From positions 1,514,371 to 1,578,370 of the forward strand of contig NC_023135.1 of NCBI RefSeq assembly GCF_000511355.1: 64,000 nucleotides of DNA, read 5' to 3'. A model generated the notes under the pieces. The model had not been told where the DNA came from, did not search any database, and was given only the letters and a program-made list of their open reading frames with translations. The position numbers and the translations under genes are program-made. Of the stretch, positions 49,907 through 62,768 are shown one piece after another. This stretch comes from Leisingera methylohalidivorans DSM 14336 (GTDB taxonomy: Bacteria; Pseudomonadota; Alphaproteobacteria; Rhodobacterales; Rhodobacteraceae). Each line of letters begins with the position of its first letter. The first letter of the stretch is position 1.

Positions 49907-50974
49907 ATGGCGGATCTTTTGACCATGAAAAATAAAGTAAGCGGTGACAAGCAAAAGGCGCTCGACAGCGCGCTTGCGCAAATTGAGCGGCAGTTCGGCA
50001 AGGGCTCCATCATGAAGCTCGGCGACGGCACCGCCTTGCAGGAGATCGAGGCCAGCTCGACCGGCTCTTTGGGGCTGGATATCGCGCTGGGGATCGGCGG
50101 TCTGCCGATGGGGAGGATTATTGAAATCTACGGGCCGGAAAGCTCCGGCAAGACAACGCTGACGCTGCATTGCATTGCGGAACAGCAGAAAAAGGGCGGT
50201 GTTTGCGCCTTTGTCGATGCGGAGCACGCGCTGGATCCCCAGTATGCGGCCAAGCTGGGCGTCGATCTGGATGAGCTGCTGATTTCGCAGCCAGATACCG
50301 GCGAACAGGCGCTGGAAATCACCGACACGCTGGTGCGTTCGGGTGCTGTCAACATGGTGATTGTCGACTCCGTTGCCGCACTGACCCCTAAGTCCGAGCT
50401 TGAGGGCGATATGGGGGACAGCAGTGTCGGCGTGCAGGCCCGCCTGATGAGCCAGGCAATGCGCAAGCTGACCGGCTCGATCAGCCGCTCCAAATGCATG
50501 GTGATTTTCATCAACCAGATCCGCATGAAAATCGGTGTTATGTTCGGCTCGCCCGAAACCACCACCGGCGGCAACGCGCTGAAGTTCTATTCCTCCGTCC
50601 GCCTGGACATCCGCCGCATCGGTGCGGTCAAGGACCGGGACGAGGTGGTCGGCAACTCGACCCGTGTCAAAGTGGTGAAAAACAAGGTGGCGCCGCCGTT
50701 CAAGCAGGTGGAATTCGACATCATGTATGGCGAAGGTATCTCGAAGATGGGGGAACTGCTGGATCTGGGCGTGGCGGCCGGTGTCGTCAATAAATCCGGT
50801 GCCTGGTTCTCTTATGGGGATGAACGGATCGGGCAGGGGCGTGAAAACGCCAAGACCTTCCTGCGGGACAACCCGGCGATTGCTTTTGATATCGAAGACA
50901 AGATCCGCGCCTCGCACGGGTTGGAATTCGACCGTCCGGATGTGGGTGGCACTGACGATATCCTTGAGGCCTAA
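49907..50974 (+). CDS. recA: Recombinase RecA
   Basis: Strand-exchange ATPase and SOS co-protease. The 355-residue protein has Walker [21 protein letters not shown], Walker [12 protein letters not shown] and the L2 region [21 protein letters not shown] (in two parts). Start at 49907 after AAGGGACAAGGG; an ATG at 49880 in frame is less likely. Controlled by the LexA array upstream. Confidence 0.97.
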   Translation: MADLLTMKNKVSGDKQKALDSALAQIERQFGKGSIMKLGDGTALQEIEASSTGSLGLDIALGIGGLPMGRIIEIYGPESSGKTTLTLHCIAEQQKKGGVCAFVDAEHALDPQYAAKLGVDLDELLISQPDTGEQALEITDTLVRSGAVNMVIVDSVAALTPKSELEGDMGDSSVGVQARLMSQAMRKLTGSISRSKCMVIFINQIRMKIGVMFGSPETTTGGNALKFYSSVRLDIRRIGAVKDRDEVVGNSTRVKVVKNKVAPPFKQVEFDIMYGEGISKMGELLDLGVAAGVVNKSGAWFSYGDERIGQGRENAKTFLRDNPAIAFDIEDKIRASHGLEFDRPDVGGTDDILEA

Positions 50975-51015
50975 GCGCCGGATAATCTGATCGGATCTTT
51001 AAAAAACGGGGGCGT

Positions 51016-51036
51016 GGCGCAAGCTGCGCCCTTTTT
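51016..51036 (+). terminator. Rho-independent terminator of recA
   Basis: GGCGCA (51016-51021) and TGCGCC (51025-51030) with AGC loop, then CTTTTT, 42 bases after the recA stop. Confidence 0.85.
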
Positions 51037-51130
51037 CATGGGAGACGCTGCTTCGCGCTGTAGACAGTGCGCCGGCTGGGGGGTAAACCTGCCCGGAACG
51101 CTTATTTTAAGCCCGCAAGAGATCCTGTAT

Positions 51131-53782
<2,652 letters not shown>

Positions 53783-53860
53783 CCATTTGGTCAAAAAAAC
53801 ACTTGGTCTTTCCGGCAAATCGCCTAATCTGCCGGAAATATCATAACTTGGGAGGCTCCG

Positions 53861-54148
53861 ATGCCTGCACTCTGGATTGCACATGTAACCGTGACCGATG
53901 CTGATGCCTACGGCAAGTATGCCGAACTGGCGGGGCCGGCCATCGCCAAGCACGGCGGCACCTTCGTCGCTCGCGGCGGGCGTTTCGTGCAGCTGGAGGG
54001 CAAGGAGCGCCCGCGCAATGTGGTGGCCAGATTTCCAAGTGTCGACGCCGCGGTCGATTGTTATCACAGCCCGGAATACCAGGAGGCGCTGAGCCACGCG
54101 CGCGGGGCGTCCGAGCGGGAACTGATGGTGGTGGAAACCTCCGAATAG
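53861..54148 (+). CDS. DUF1330 family protein
   Basis: A 95-residue small alpha/beta-barrel protein with PALWIAHVTVTDADAYGKYA, GGTFVARGGRF and YHSPEYQEALSHARGASERE, the DUF1330 pattern. Function of the family is not known. Ribosome site GGGAGG lies 7 bases before the ATG. Confidence 0.85.
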   Translation: MPALWIAHVTVTDADAYGKYAELAGPAIAKHGGTFVARGGRFVQLEGKERPRNVVARFPSVDAAVDCYHSPEYQEALSHARGASERELMVVETSE

Positions 54149-54168
54149 CGATCACCGTTTTTGCGGAG

Positions 54169-54621
54169 ATGCTGAAACGCCACACCGGCCAGGGCCGGGT
54201 GGCGTGGATCGGGCTGCGGCCTGCGCGGCGGGAAGAAATCCTGACTTCAGAAACTGCGGATGTAACGGCAGCGGGTCTTTGCGGCGATCATGCCAAAGAA
54301 GGCAAGCGCGCTGTAACCATGATTCAGGCCGAGCATCTGCCGGTGATTGCGGCTCTGGCCGGCTTAGACAGCGTACAGCCCGGGCAACTGCGCCGGAACC
54401 TTGTCATTTCAGAGATAAATCTGGCTGCTTTGCGCAAGGCCAAGCTGCAGGTTGGCAGCGCGGTTTTGTAATTGACCGGCCCTTGTCCGCCTTGCTCGCG
54501 GATGGAAGGGATGCTGGGCCATGGTGGCTATAATGCGATGCGCGGGCATGGCGGCTGGTACGCCGAAGTCGTCGAGCCGGGCAGCGTGGTCTTGGGGGAC
54601 AGCGTCACAGCTGTGATTTAG
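54169..54621 (+). pseudogene. MOSC-domain protein gene interrupted by a stop codon
   Basis: The frame from ATG 54169 reads MLKRHTGQGRVAWIGLRPAR, then VTMIQAEHLPVIAALAG and QLRRNLVISEINLAALRKAK, and stops at TAA 54469-54471. It continues in frame as [20 protein letters not shown] and [18 protein letters not shown] to TAG 54619-54621. MOSC proteins have Glu or another residue at the stop position and need the PCxPCS segment, so the TAA (one base from GAA) breaks the gene. MOSC domains carry sulfur for molybdenum cofactor or detoxify N-hydroxylated compounds. Confidence 0.7.
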
Positions 54622-54631
54622 GCGTAACAGA

Positions 54632-54661
54632 AAACGGCGGCACAAATTTCTGCCGCCGTTT
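54632..54661. terminator. Terminator shared by typA and the MOSC remnant
   Basis: AAACGGCGGCA (54632-54642) and TGCCGCCGTTT (54651-54661), perfect 11-base stem with loop of 8, 8 bases after the typA stop; short T-runs on both strands. Confidence 0.85.
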
Positions 54662-54669
54662 GACTATTC

Positions 54670-56490
54670 TCAGGCGTTGGCCTTAGCCATCCGCTTACGC
54701 TCATGCGGGTCCAGATAGCGCTTGCGCAGACGCACAGAGTTGGGCGTCACCTCGACCAGTTCGTCGTCGTTGATGTAGGCAATCGACTCTTCCAGCGACA
54801 GCGTCACCGGGGTTGTCAGGCGCACCGCGTCATCGGTGCCCGAGGCGCGAACGTTGGTCAGTTTTTTACCTTTCAGCGGGTTCACTTCCAGGTCGTTTTC
54901 GCGGGAATGCTCGCCGATGATCATACCGGTGTAGACGTCGGCCTGAGCGCCGATCATCATCTTGCCGCGTTCTTCCAGGTTCCACAGCGCAAACGCAACC
55001 GAAGTGCCGTTCTCCATAGAAATCAGCACACCTGCGCGGCGGCCCGGGATCGCACCTTTGTGCGGGGTCCAGCCATGGAACACGCGGTTCAGAACGCCGG
55101 TGCCGCGGGTGTCGGTCAGGAATTCTCCGTGATAGCCGATCAGGCCGCGCGAGGGTACATGGGCGATGATGCGGGTCTTGCCTGCGCCGGCGGGCTTCAT
55201 CTCGACCAGTTCGCCTTTGCGGGCGCCGGTAAGCTTCTCGATCACCGCGCCGGAGTATTCGTCGTCCACGTCAATGGTGGCTTCTTCGACTGGCTCCATT
55301 CGGACGCCGTCGACTTCCTTCATGATCACCTGCGGGCGGGAGATCGACAGCTCGAACCCTTCGCGGCGCATGTTTTCGATCAGAACGCCCATCTGCAGTT
55401 CACCGCGGCCCGAAACCTCGAAGGCCTCGCCGCCAGGGGTGTCCGCGATCTTGATCGCGACGTTGCTTTCGGCCTCTTTCATCAGGCGGTCGCGGATGAC
55501 GCGCGACTGGACTTTTTTGCCGTCACGGCCGGCCAGCGGGCTGTCGTTGATGCCAAAAGTCACAGTGATGGTGGGCGGATCGATCGGCTGGGCGTCCAGC
55601 GGTTCATCCACGGCGAGGGCACAGATGGTGTCGGCCACGGTGGCCTTTGCCATGCCGGCGATGGAGACGATGTCCCCAGCTTGCGCTTCTTCGATGTCTT
55701 GCTGGGCCAGGCCGCGGAACGCCTGGATGCGGGTCACGCGGAACTGTTCGATCTTCTGGCCGATGCGGGTGAGGGCCTGAACGGTTGCGCCGACCTTCAG
55801 TTTGCCGGATTCAACGCGGCCAGTCAGCAGGCGGCCAACAAAGGGATCGCTGCCCAGAGTGGTGGCCAGCATCCGGAAGTCATCGTCCTTCTGTTTGATC
55901 TGCTTCGGTTCCGGCACGTGGTTAACGATCAGATTGAACAGCGCGTGCAGGTCCTTGCGGGGGCCGTCCAGTTCCGCGTCGGCCCAGCCGGAACGGCCGG
56001 AGGCGTACATGTGCGGAAAGTCCAGCTGGTCTTCGTTGGCTTCGAGCGAAGCAAACAGGTCAAAACATTCGTCGAGCGCGCGGTCGGGCTCGGCGTCCGG
56101 CTTGTCGACTTTGTTCAACACCACGATCGGGCGCAGGCCTAGGGCCAGCGCCTTGGAAGTCACGAATTTGGTCTGCGGCATCGGGCCTTCGGCGGCGTCC
56201 ACCAGCAGCACCACTCCGTCGACCATCGACAGAATCCGTTCAACTTCGCCGCCGAAATCGGCGTGGCCAGGGGTGTCGACGATGTTGATACGGGTGCCGT
56301 TCCACTCGACCGAGGTGGGCTTGGCAAAAATGGTAATGCCGCGCTCGCGCTCAAGATCGTTGCTGTCCATGGCGCGCTCCGCCACAGCCTGATTTTCGCG
56401 GAAGGCGCCGGATTGTTTCAGCAGCTCGTCGACCAGAGTGGTTTTGCCGTGGTCAACGTGAGCAATGATCGCAATGTTGCGCAAGTCCAT
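54670..56490 (-). CDS. typA: Ribosome-associated GTPase TypA/BipA
   Basis: Translational GTPase used in ribosome assembly and stress adaptation. The 606-residue protein begins [21 protein letters not shown], with [16 protein letters not shown] (G3), [13 protein letters not shown] (G4) and the BipA C-terminal domain with [20 protein letters not shown]. Start at 56490; the in-frame ATG at 56565 adds an unrelated lead. Confidence 0.96.
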   Translation of the reverse strand: MDLRNIAIIAHVDHGKTTLVDELLKQSGAFRENQAVAERAMDSNDLERERGITIFAKPTSVEWNGTRINIVDTPGHADFGGEVERILSMVDGVVLLVDAAEGPMPQTKFVTSKALALGLRPIVVLNKVDKPDAEPDRALDECFDLFASLEANEDQLDFPHMYASGRSGWADAELDGPRKDLHALFNLIVNHVPEPKQIKQKDDDFRMLATTLGSDPFVGRLLTGRVESGKLKVGATVQALTRIGQKIEQFRVTRIQAFRGLAQQDIEEAQAGDIVSIAGMAKATVADTICALAVDEPLDAQPIDPPTITVTFGINDSPLAGRDGKKVQSRVIRDRLMKEAESNVAIKIADTPGGEAFEVSGRGELQMGVLIENMRREGFELSISRPQVIMKEVDGVRMEPVEEATIDVDDEYSGAVIEKLTGARKGELVEMKPAGAGKTRIIAHVPSRGLIGYHGEFLTDTRGTGVLNRVFHGWTPHKGAIPGRRAGVLISMENGTSVAFALWNLEERGKMMIGAQADVYTGMIIGEHSRENDLEVNPLKGKKLTNVRASGTDDAVRLTTPVTLSLEESIAYINDDELVEVTPNSVRLRKRYLDPHERKRMAKANA

Positions 56491-56583
56491 GAAGTTCGCC
56501 TTTGTAAGGAAGTTGGGCCGCGCATAGCCCGAACCCGGTATAAAGGCCAGAGGAAATGCGTCCAAAGGCGCCGCAAATTCGGA

Positions 56584-56919
56584 TCAATGGGTGGAAGACT
56601 GGGAAAACAGGTGAATGATAATGATGCCGGACATGATCAGCACCATGCCGATCACGGCTGGAAGATCAAGCTTCTGGCCAAAGGCAAAGAAAGCGATCAC
56701 AGCGATCAGCAGGATGCCAAGCCCGGACCAGATCGCATAGACGATACCGACCGGCATGAATTTAAGCGTCAGCCCCATCATGTAGAATGAGAAGGCATAA
56801 GCGACGAGAACAATCAGCGACGGTCCCAGTTTGCTGAACTGCTGGCTGGCCTGCAGGGCCGTAGTGCCAATGGTTTCTGCTGCAACCGCGATAATCAGGT
56901 AGAAGTAGTGAACCGGCAT
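56584..56919 (-). CDS. Small multidrug resistance (SMR) transporter
   Basis: A 111-residue four-helix exporter of cationic compounds or guanidinium. The conserved membrane Glu is E15 (AVAAETIGTTALQASQQFSK); the second helix has the GxG-like pattern YAFSFYMMGLTLKFMPVGI, and the fourth ends SGIIIIHLF. Dual-topology dimers are usual. Monocistronic, upstream of typA. Confidence 0.88.
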   Translation of the reverse strand: MPVHYFYLIIAVAAETIGTTALQASQQFSKLGPSLIVLVAYAFSFYMMGLTLKFMPVGIVYAIWSGLGILLIAVIAFFAFGQKLDLPAVIGMVLIMSGIIIIHLFSQSSTH

Positions 56920-57311
56920 CTCTGCCTCCGTGTGCGCGTTTTGCCCAGCCTCTGGCGGAGCGGTATTGCTTTCTCCGGTACCGTATTCATAGCAAGGCAG
57001 GAAGTCTTAATGCGTCACAGAATGCCTTGTTTTCGGCCGCCGCGTCAGTGAACAGATGACTGTGCGAAGAAACGCGGTGCGCTGACGCTGGGCTGTATTA
57101 GGAGATCGTTCCAATTTTTGCAATCGGGGTGGGAAATAGAACCCGTTAACAGCTTGCTTCAAGTTGCGTCATACGTGCCGCCAGGTTGCCTGGAGAGCCT
57201 GACGCGTGGCCGGTGCCGTACCCCGCATATGCGCTTATCCGTTGCCATGCAGGATGAAGGGGGTCATTATCCTGCGCGCTATTTCTCTGGCAGCATTGCC
57301 CCAGTTTGTTG
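56920..57311. other. Intergenic region of 392 bases, no gene seen
   Basis: Lies between the SMR gene start and the HD-gene stop, both leftward. No ORF with coding character, RNA or clear terminator seen; it probably contains the SMR promoter near 56925-57000. Confidence 0.4.
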
Positions 57312-58481
57312 TCAAAGGCGACCGGTTTCCCTGAACCAGGGTTCGATCCTGTCCCGGACAGAACGCCAAACGCCTGGTGCGCCGAGGTTGACCTTTTTGC
57401 CAACCCGCGCCTCGAGTTGCGGAAGGTTCACGTCATAATCGACCCAGCTGCCGCCGCCGTTCAGCAGGTTAAGCATTACCGGCTGAACCCGGTCGATGGA
57501 TTTGGCGAAAACAGCGTCAGCGGTTTCTGCCGCTTCGAACTCGTCCCAGATGGCCCGCATCGGCATGCCTTGCCCGGCGGGCAGCAGGCCAAACAGGCGA
57601 TCTGCGGCAGCTTCTTCCTTGGCGGCGAGCGCCTCGAGGGCTGCGGGATCAATCACGCCGTGGATCGGCGCATCGCCTGCGTCGATTTCGACGAGGTCAT
57701 GCAGCAGCAGCATTTGCAGCACCCGGTCCAGATCAAGCGGGGCGGCGCTGTGCTCTGCCAGAACCCAGGCGTAAAGCATGATGTGCCAGCTGTGTTCGGC
57801 CGAATTTTCGTGCCGGGACCCATCCCCCAGCATGGAGGCGCGGGTGATCAGCTTCAGCTTGTCTGCCTCATTCAGGAAAAGCAGGCGGGCGGTCAGCCGG
57901 CTGCAGTCAAAGCCGGTCCCCTCATCCAGCAGGGCAAGTGCATGGTGGTAGGCTTCGGGGAAATCCTGCTCCAGCGCTGCAGCGCGCCCGCCGTTCAGGT
58001 TTTGCCGGACCACATCGACATGCCAATCCAGCGGTTTGGCTCCGCAGAGCGTCTGAAAAATCGGCTGGCAATGGTCCACCTGTTTGGCAAACTTCGCATC
58101 CGGGCTGTCCGCAGCCTCAAATTCCTGCCATAGGTCCAGGAATTCAGCGCCCTGATCCGCGGGCAGTAATCCAAACAGGCGATTGGCAGCGGCTTGCTCT
58201 GCCTGTGCTACCGCGTCCCAATCGACATTATCTGTAATCGGGTGATCGCCTGCGTCAATTTCGACCAGATCATGCAGCAGCAGCATCCGGACCGCGCGGA
58301 AAATATCCACGTCCGGCGATGCAAACGGGGCCAGGACCAGCGCATAAAGCGCCAGATGCCAGCTGTGTTCCGCCGAATTTTCGCGTCGGCTGCAATCAAT
58401 GATCAGGTTTTGGCGGTCAATGCGGCGAAGCTTGTCTGCTTCCAGCAGGAAGGCGAATTGCGCGTCCAGCCGGGCGCTCAT
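57312..58481 (-). CDS. Tandem HD-domain phosphohydrolase
   Basis: A 389-residue protein made of two similar HD domains of the YfbR-type. Domain 1 (about 1-190) has H39, H70, D71 and D136 (AEHSWHLAL, LLLHDLVEIDAGD and KQVDHCQP). Domain 2 (about 195-385) repeats these as H230, H261, D262 and D330. Both keep the metal ligands, so both may be active on nucleotides or oligoribonucleotides. The duplicated halves are about half identical by eye, pointing to an internal gene duplication. Its start overlaps the next-upstream gene by 4 bases. Confidence 0.85.
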   Translation of the reverse strand: MSARLDAQFAFLLEADKLRRIDRQNLIIDCSRRENSAEHSWHLALYALVLAPFASPDVDIFRAVRMLLLHDLVEIDAGDHPITDNVDWDAVAQAEQAAANRLFGLLPADQGAEFLDLWQEFEAADSPDAKFAKQVDHCQPIFQTLCGAKPLDWHVDVVRQNLNGGRAAALEQDFPEAYHHALALLDEGTGFDCSRLTARLLFLNEADKLKLITRASMLGDGSRHENSAEHSWHIMLYAWVLAEHSAAPLDLDRVLQMLLLHDLVEIDAGDAPIHGVIDPAALEALAAKEEAAADRLFGLLPAGQGMPMRAIWDEFEAAETADAVFAKSIDRVQPVMLNLLNGGGSWVDYDVNLPQLEARVGKKVNLGAPGVWRSVRDRIEPWFRETGRL

Positions 58482-58720
58482 GCTTCGCCATTCGCTTCAA
58501 GCTGCGCTTGAATTTTGCTGATTTTCTGATTGAGAAACTCGCGCGCCTTGCGTTCGGCCAGACGCACGCGCATTTCTGTCAGGAACGCTTCTTCCAGCGA
58601 CTGGGAGGCGGCGCCCAGAACCTGGCCCACCTCCACATACAACCGGTCTTCGCCGCTGGCGTCCTGCACCTTGATCGTATCGACCGCCAGTTTTTGGGCC
58701 AGCGTCTCGATCGTGCTCAT
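58478..58720 (-). CDS. Small conserved hypothetical protein
   Basis: An 80-residue protein with a mixed N-terminal half and a charged helical C-terminal half (SLEEAFLTEMRVRLAERKAR). I do not recognise a family. It overlaps the HD gene by 4 bases and shares one base with the hydrolase stop, so the three are one translationally coupled operon. Confidence 0.7.
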   Translation of the reverse strand: MSTIETLAQKLAVDTIKVQDASGEDRLYVEVGQVLGAASQSLEEAFLTEMRVRLAERKAREFLNQKISKIQAQLEANGEA

Positions 58721-59373
58721 CAGCGGGTGTTCTCCGTCAGGCGGCGCTTCACATAATCGGACACATCGCTGATCATTGTGTCCATATGCGGCTCTTGGAA
58801 GAAGTGATCCGCACCCTCGATCTCATTGTGAGTGATGGTGATCCCTTTCTGCTCATGCAGCTTGCCAACCAGATTGGCGGTATCCGCAGGCGGCGCCACA
58901 CGGTCAGAGGTACCGTTGATGATCAGGCCGGAAGACGGGCAGGGCGCCAGGAAGGAGAAATCATACATATTGGCCGGCGGCGCAACCGAGATGAAGCCGG
59001 TGATCTCCGGACGGCGCATCAAGAGCTGCATGCCGATCCAGGCGCCAAAGGAGAAGCCCGCAACCCAGCAATGCTTGGAATTGGTGTTCATCGACTGCAG
59101 GTAGTCGAGCGCCGACGCCGCATCCGACAGTTCGCCCACGCCCTGGTCGTATTCGCCTTGGCTGCGGCCGACACCGCGGAAATTGAACCGCAGAACGGTG
59201 AAGCCCATGTTGTAGAACGCATAGTGGAGGTTGTAGACCACCTTATTGTTCATGGTGCCGCCGAACTGCGGGTGCGGGTGCAGCACGATGGCGATCGGGG
59301 CGTCTTTTTCTTTTTGCGGGTGATAGCGGCCTTCGAGGCGGCCTTCGGGTCCAGGAAAGATGACCTCGGGCAT
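58720..59373 (-). CDS. Alpha/beta hydrolase
   Basis: A 217-residue serine hydrolase with the nucleophile in GFSFGAW, an oxyanion-type HPHPQFGGTMNNKV start, an acid in INGTSDRVAPP and His in EGADHFFQEP. The pattern is that of the short 'dienelactone-like' bacterial hydrolases. It heads the three-gene operon with the small protein and the HD protein, and is divergent from iscR. Confidence 0.85.
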   Translation of the reverse strand: MPEVIFPGPEGRLEGRYHPQKEKDAPIAIVLHPHPQFGGTMNNKVVYNLHYAFYNMGFTVLRFNFRGVGRSQGEYDQGVGELSDAASALDYLQSMNTNSKHCWVAGFSFGAWIGMQLLMRRPEITGFISVAPPANMYDFSFLAPCPSSGLIINGTSDRVAPPADTANLVGKLHEQKGITITHNEIEGADHFFQEPHMDTMISDVSDYVKRRLTENTR

Positions 59374-59442
59374 GGGTGGTTCAAATCCTACTCTCGTTCT
59401 CGGGACTGCCGGCAGAAAACTTGACGGGTTCCGTCGGGCATC

Positions 59443-59457
59443 TTAGAACAGTTCTAA
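59443..59457. promoter_or_regulatory. Irr-type (ICE) palindrome over the iscR promoter
   Basis: TTAGAAC-A-GTTCTAA, a perfect 15-base palindrome matching the iron-control element core bound by Irr in alphaproteobacteria. A likely -35 TTGACG (59421-59426) is 17 bases before a -10-like TAGAAC at 59444, so the palindrome covers the -10. It sits 103 bases before iscR and 70 upstream of the divergent hydrolase. Confidence 0.65.
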
Positions 59458-59559
59458 TCAAGGGCGCTGGCCTCGCCATGCACCGTCAGGCTGAGATACG
59501 CACAGACGCGGGCAAGGTCAATGTTTTCGCACTCGCGCCCTGGTTTCGAGGGGTAAATT

Positions 59560-60018
59560 ATGAAGCTTTCCACCAAAGGGCGCTATGCAATGGTCGCGCT
59601 GGCGGATATCGCGCTGCAGCCGCAGGGCAATTTGGTGCCGCTGGGAGACATTTCCAAGCGCCAGGATATCTCGCTGCCGTATCTGGAGCAGTTGTTTGTC
59701 AAGCTGCGCCGTGCGGGGCTGGTCGAGTCGGTGCGCGGCCCTGGCGGCGGTTACCGGCTGGCGATGATACCGTCTGAGATCCGGGTGGTCGATGTGCTGT
59801 CTGCCGTGGATGAAACGGTTGATGCAATGCACAAGGGGGCGGGAGCTTCGGGCGCGTTGTCCGGCAGCCGGGCGCAATCTCTAACCAACCGCTTGTGGGA
59901 GGGGCTGAGCGCGCATGTCTATGTATTTCTGCACCAGACCCGCCTGTCTGATGTCATCAAGAACGATCTGGCGCCATGCCCGGCTGTGCCCAACCTGTTT
60001 GCCGTGGTGGATGATTGA
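59560..60018 (+). CDS. iscR: Rrf2 family Fe-S regulator IscR
   Basis: Transcription factor for the Fe-S assembly operon. The 152 residues have the Rrf2 winged-helix start MKLSTKGRYAMVALADIAL and the recognition region SLPYLEQLFVKLRRAGLVES with RGPGGGY. Only one Cys (C140) is present, where E. coli IscR has three ligands, as reported for the unusual IscR of Rhodobacter sphaeroides. Controls the operon it heads, and is itself preceded by an Irr-type box. Confidence 0.9.
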   Translation: MKLSTKGRYAMVALADIALQPQGNLVPLGDISKRQDISLPYLEQLFVKLRRAGLVESVRGPGGGYRLAMIPSEIRVVDVLSAVDETVDAMHKGAGASGALSGSRAQSLTNRLWEGLSAHVYVFLHQTRLSDVIKNDLAPCPAVPNLFAVVDD

Positions 60019-60147
60019 GGTGCTAAGAATACGCCTTCCTCGTCTGTCCGGTCTCGGCGTGGATACCGCACAATTTACGCGGGAAAGCTTTGCGAAGTGC
60101 TGCGGGGCAGCGTATGAGGCGGCAGCGATCCGCAAAAAGATGACTCT

Positions 60148-61191
60148 ATGACTCGCGTTTATCTTGATCACAACGCCACCGCTATCCTTCGTCCCGAGGC
60201 GCGGGCTGCAATGATTGCGGCGATGGATGTTTGCGGCAATCCGTCGTCTGTGCATGCTGAAGGCCGGGCCGCCAAGGCTTTGGTTGAGAAGGCGCGGGCG
60301 CAGGTGGTTGCGGCTTTTGGTGCGGACGGTGCGGATATTGTGTTTACCTCCGGCTCAACCGAAGGTGCCTCGTTGGCTTTGGCAGGCCGCGGACTGCATG
60401 GTGCCGCAGTGGAGCATGATGCGGTGCGGGCCTGGACCGTGGAAGATCTTGATGTAAGCGCTCAAGGGACGGTCAGGGTCACCGATCCCGCAGCCTGCAC
60501 AGTGCAATTGGCCAATTCCGAAACCGGTATAGCGCAGCACCTGCCGGAAGGGCTGGCGGTCACGGATGCGACCCAGGCCTTTGGCAAGTTGCCGGTAGCC
60601 TTCAACTGGCTGGGCGTCCAAATGGCGCTGATTTCAGCGCACAAGCTGGGCGGCCCCAAGGGGACCGGCGCCGTGGTGATGAAACGCGGCACGGATCTGC
60701 CAGCCCGGATCAAGGGTGGGGGCCAGGAAATGGGCCGCCGGTCGGGCACCGAAAATGTCATTGGAATCGCGGGCTTCGGTGCTGCAGCTGAAGCGGCGGA
60801 AAAAGATCTGGCAAATGGTGTCTGGGACAGGGTTGCAGAACTTAGAAATATTCTAGAAAAGGCGCTTGTGTCTGGCGCAAGCCATACTATTTTTGTCGGG
60901 AAGGATCAGAAGCGGTTGCCGAACACCCTGTGTTTTGCGACCCCGGGCTGGAAGGGCGAAACCCAGGTCATGCAGATGGATCTGGCGGGATTTGCCATCA
61001 GCGCGGGAAGCGCCTGCTCCAGCGGCAAGGTGCGCGCCAGCGCGGTGCTGACCGCAATGGGATATGACGAGGCCACGGCACAAAGCGCAATCCGCGTGTC
61101 GCTGGGGCCGGAAACAACAGAAGAAGACGTACTGCGCTTTGCCGATGCGTGGCTGCAAAAAGAAAAGAAACATCGCGCCCGCGCGGCGTGA
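60148..61191 (+). CDS. iscS: Cysteine desulfurase (IscS/NifS-like)
   Basis: PLP enzyme taking sulfur from Cys for Fe-S clusters. The 347 residues include [12 protein letters not shown], the PLP Lys in [29 protein letters not shown] and the active Cys in [11 protein letters not shown]. Shorter than E. coli IscS, closer to NifS-like forms. Follows iscR by 129 bases and is 14 bases before sufB. Confidence 0.92.
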   Translation: MTRVYLDHNATAILRPEARAAMIAAMDVCGNPSSVHAEGRAAKALVEKARAQVVAAFGADGADIVFTSGSTEGASLALAGRGLHGAAVEHDAVRAWTVEDLDVSAQGTVRVTDPAACTVQLANSETGIAQHLPEGLAVTDATQAFGKLPVAFNWLGVQMALISAHKLGGPKGTGAVVMKRGTDLPARIKGGGQEMGRRSGTENVIGIAGFGAAAEAAEKDLANGVWDRVAELRNILEKALVSGASHTIFVGKDQKRLPNTLCFATPGWKGETQVMQMDLAGFAISAGSACSSGKVRASAVLTAMGYDEATAQSAIRVSLGPETTEEDVLRFADAWLQKEKKHRARAA

Positions 61192-61205
61192 GTGAGGAGA
61201 TGACA

Positions 61206-62729
61206 ATGGCCGCTTTGGACCAGACCCAAGTCAAGGAAGGTGTTGACCAGGAAACCGTGGACGCAGTCCGCGAGGTTGGCGGTGCTTACAAATACGGTTG
61301 GGAAACCGATATCGAGATGGAATACGCCCCCAAAGGGCTGACCACAGATATTATCCGGCTGATTTCTGAAAAGAACGAAGAGCCCGAATGGATGCTGAAC
61401 TGGCGGCTGGAGGCGTACGAGCGCTGGCTGCAAAAGGAAGAACCCACCTGGGCGATGGTCGACTATCCGGAAATCGATTTCCAGGATCAGTATTACTATG
61501 CCCGCCCGAAATCGATGGAAGTGAAGCCCAAGTCGCTGGATGAGGTCGACCCCAAGCTTCTGGCGACCTATGAAAAGCTGGGTATCCCTCTGAAAGAACA
61601 GATGATTCTGGCAGGCGTCGAAGGCGCTGAAAATGCGCCCGCCGAGGGCCGCAAAGTAGCCGTGGATGCTGTTTTCGATTCGGTTTCTGTTGGCACCACC
61701 TTCCAGAAAGAGCTGAAGGAAGCGGGCGTTATCTTCTGCTCGATCTCCGAAGCCATCCGCGAACATCCCGAGCTGGTCAAAAAGTACCTCGGCACCGTGG
61801 TTCCTGTTTCCGACAACTTCTACGCCACTCTGAACTCCGCCGTGTTCTCGGATGGTTCTTTTGTCTATGTGCCGCCGGGCGTGCGCTGCCCGATGGAGCT
61901 GTCGACCTATTTCCGCATCAATGCGGAAAACACCGGCCAGTTCGAACGTACGCTGATCATCGCCGATAAAGGCAGCTATGTTAGCTACTTGGAAGGCTGT
62001 ACCGCACCGGCACGCGATATCGCCCAGCTGCATGCCGCAGTGGTCGAAATCATCATCGAAGAAGATGCCGAGGTGAAATACTCCACCGTCCAGAACTGGT
62101 ATCCGGGCGATGAGAACGGCAAGGGCGGCATTTACAACTTCGTGACCAAACGCGCCGATTGCCGCGGCGACCGCGCCAAGGTGATGTGGACCCAGGTTGA
62201 AACCGGTTCCGCCGTGACCTGGAAATACCCGTCCTGCATCCTGCGCGGCAATGAAAGCCAGGGCGAGTTCTATTCGATCGCCATCGCCAACAACATGCAG
62301 CAGGCCGACACTGGCACTAAAATGGTGCACCTTGGCAAAAACACCAAATCCCGGATCGTGTCCAAGGGGATCTCTGCCGGCAAGGCGCAGAACACCTACC
62401 GCGGTCTGGTGTCGATGCACCCCAAGGCCAAGGACAGCCGCAACTACACCCAGTGCGACTCGCTGCTGATCGGCGATAAATGCGGCGCCCACACGGTTCC
62501 CTACATCGAGGTCAAGAATAATTCCTCCCGCGTGGAGCACGAGGCGACGACGTCCAAGGTGGATGACGACCAGCTGTTCTACTGCCGGCAGCGCGGCATG
62601 GACGAGGAAGAGGCGGTGGCCTTGGTGGTCAACGGTTTCTGCAAAGACGTGCTGCAGGCGCTGCCGATGGAGTTCGCCATGGAAGCGCAGCAATTGGTTG
62701 CGATCTCGCTCGAAGGCTCGGTCGGCTAA
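61206..62729 (+). CDS. sufB: Fe-S assembly scaffold subunit SufB
   Basis: Core subunit of the SufBCD scaffold. The 507-residue sequence has [16 protein letters not shown], the [18 protein letters not shown] region, [20 protein letters not shown] and the C-terminal [21 protein letters not shown] lies 6 bases before the ATG at 61206; an ATG at 61200 would leave no spacing. Confidence 0.96.
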   Translation: MAALDQTQVKEGVDQETVDAVREVGGAYKYGWETDIEMEYAPKGLTTDIIRLISEKNEEPEWMLNWRLEAYERWLQKEEPTWAMVDYPEIDFQDQYYYARPKSMEVKPKSLDEVDPKLLATYEKLGIPLKEQMILAGVEGAENAPAEGRKVAVDAVFDSVSVGTTFQKELKEAGVIFCSISEAIREHPELVKKYLGTVVPVSDNFYATLNSAVFSDGSFVYVPPGVRCPMELSTYFRINAENTGQFERTLIIADKGSYVSYLEGCTAPARDIAQLHAAVVEIIIEEDAEVKYSTVQNWYPGDENGKGGIYNFVTKRADCRGDRAKVMWTQVETGSAVTWKYPSCILRGNESQGEFYSIAIANNMQQADTGTKMVHLGKNTKSRIVSKGISAGKAQNTYRGLVSMHPKAKDSRNYTQCDSLLIGDKCGAHTVPYIEVKNNSSRVEHEATTSKVDDDQLFYCRQRGMDEEEAVALVVNGFCKDVLQALPMEFAMEAQQLVAISLEGSVG

Positions 62730-62768
62730 AGGCCGGCCCTTGGGGTGTCGTCACAAGGAAGCAACAGC

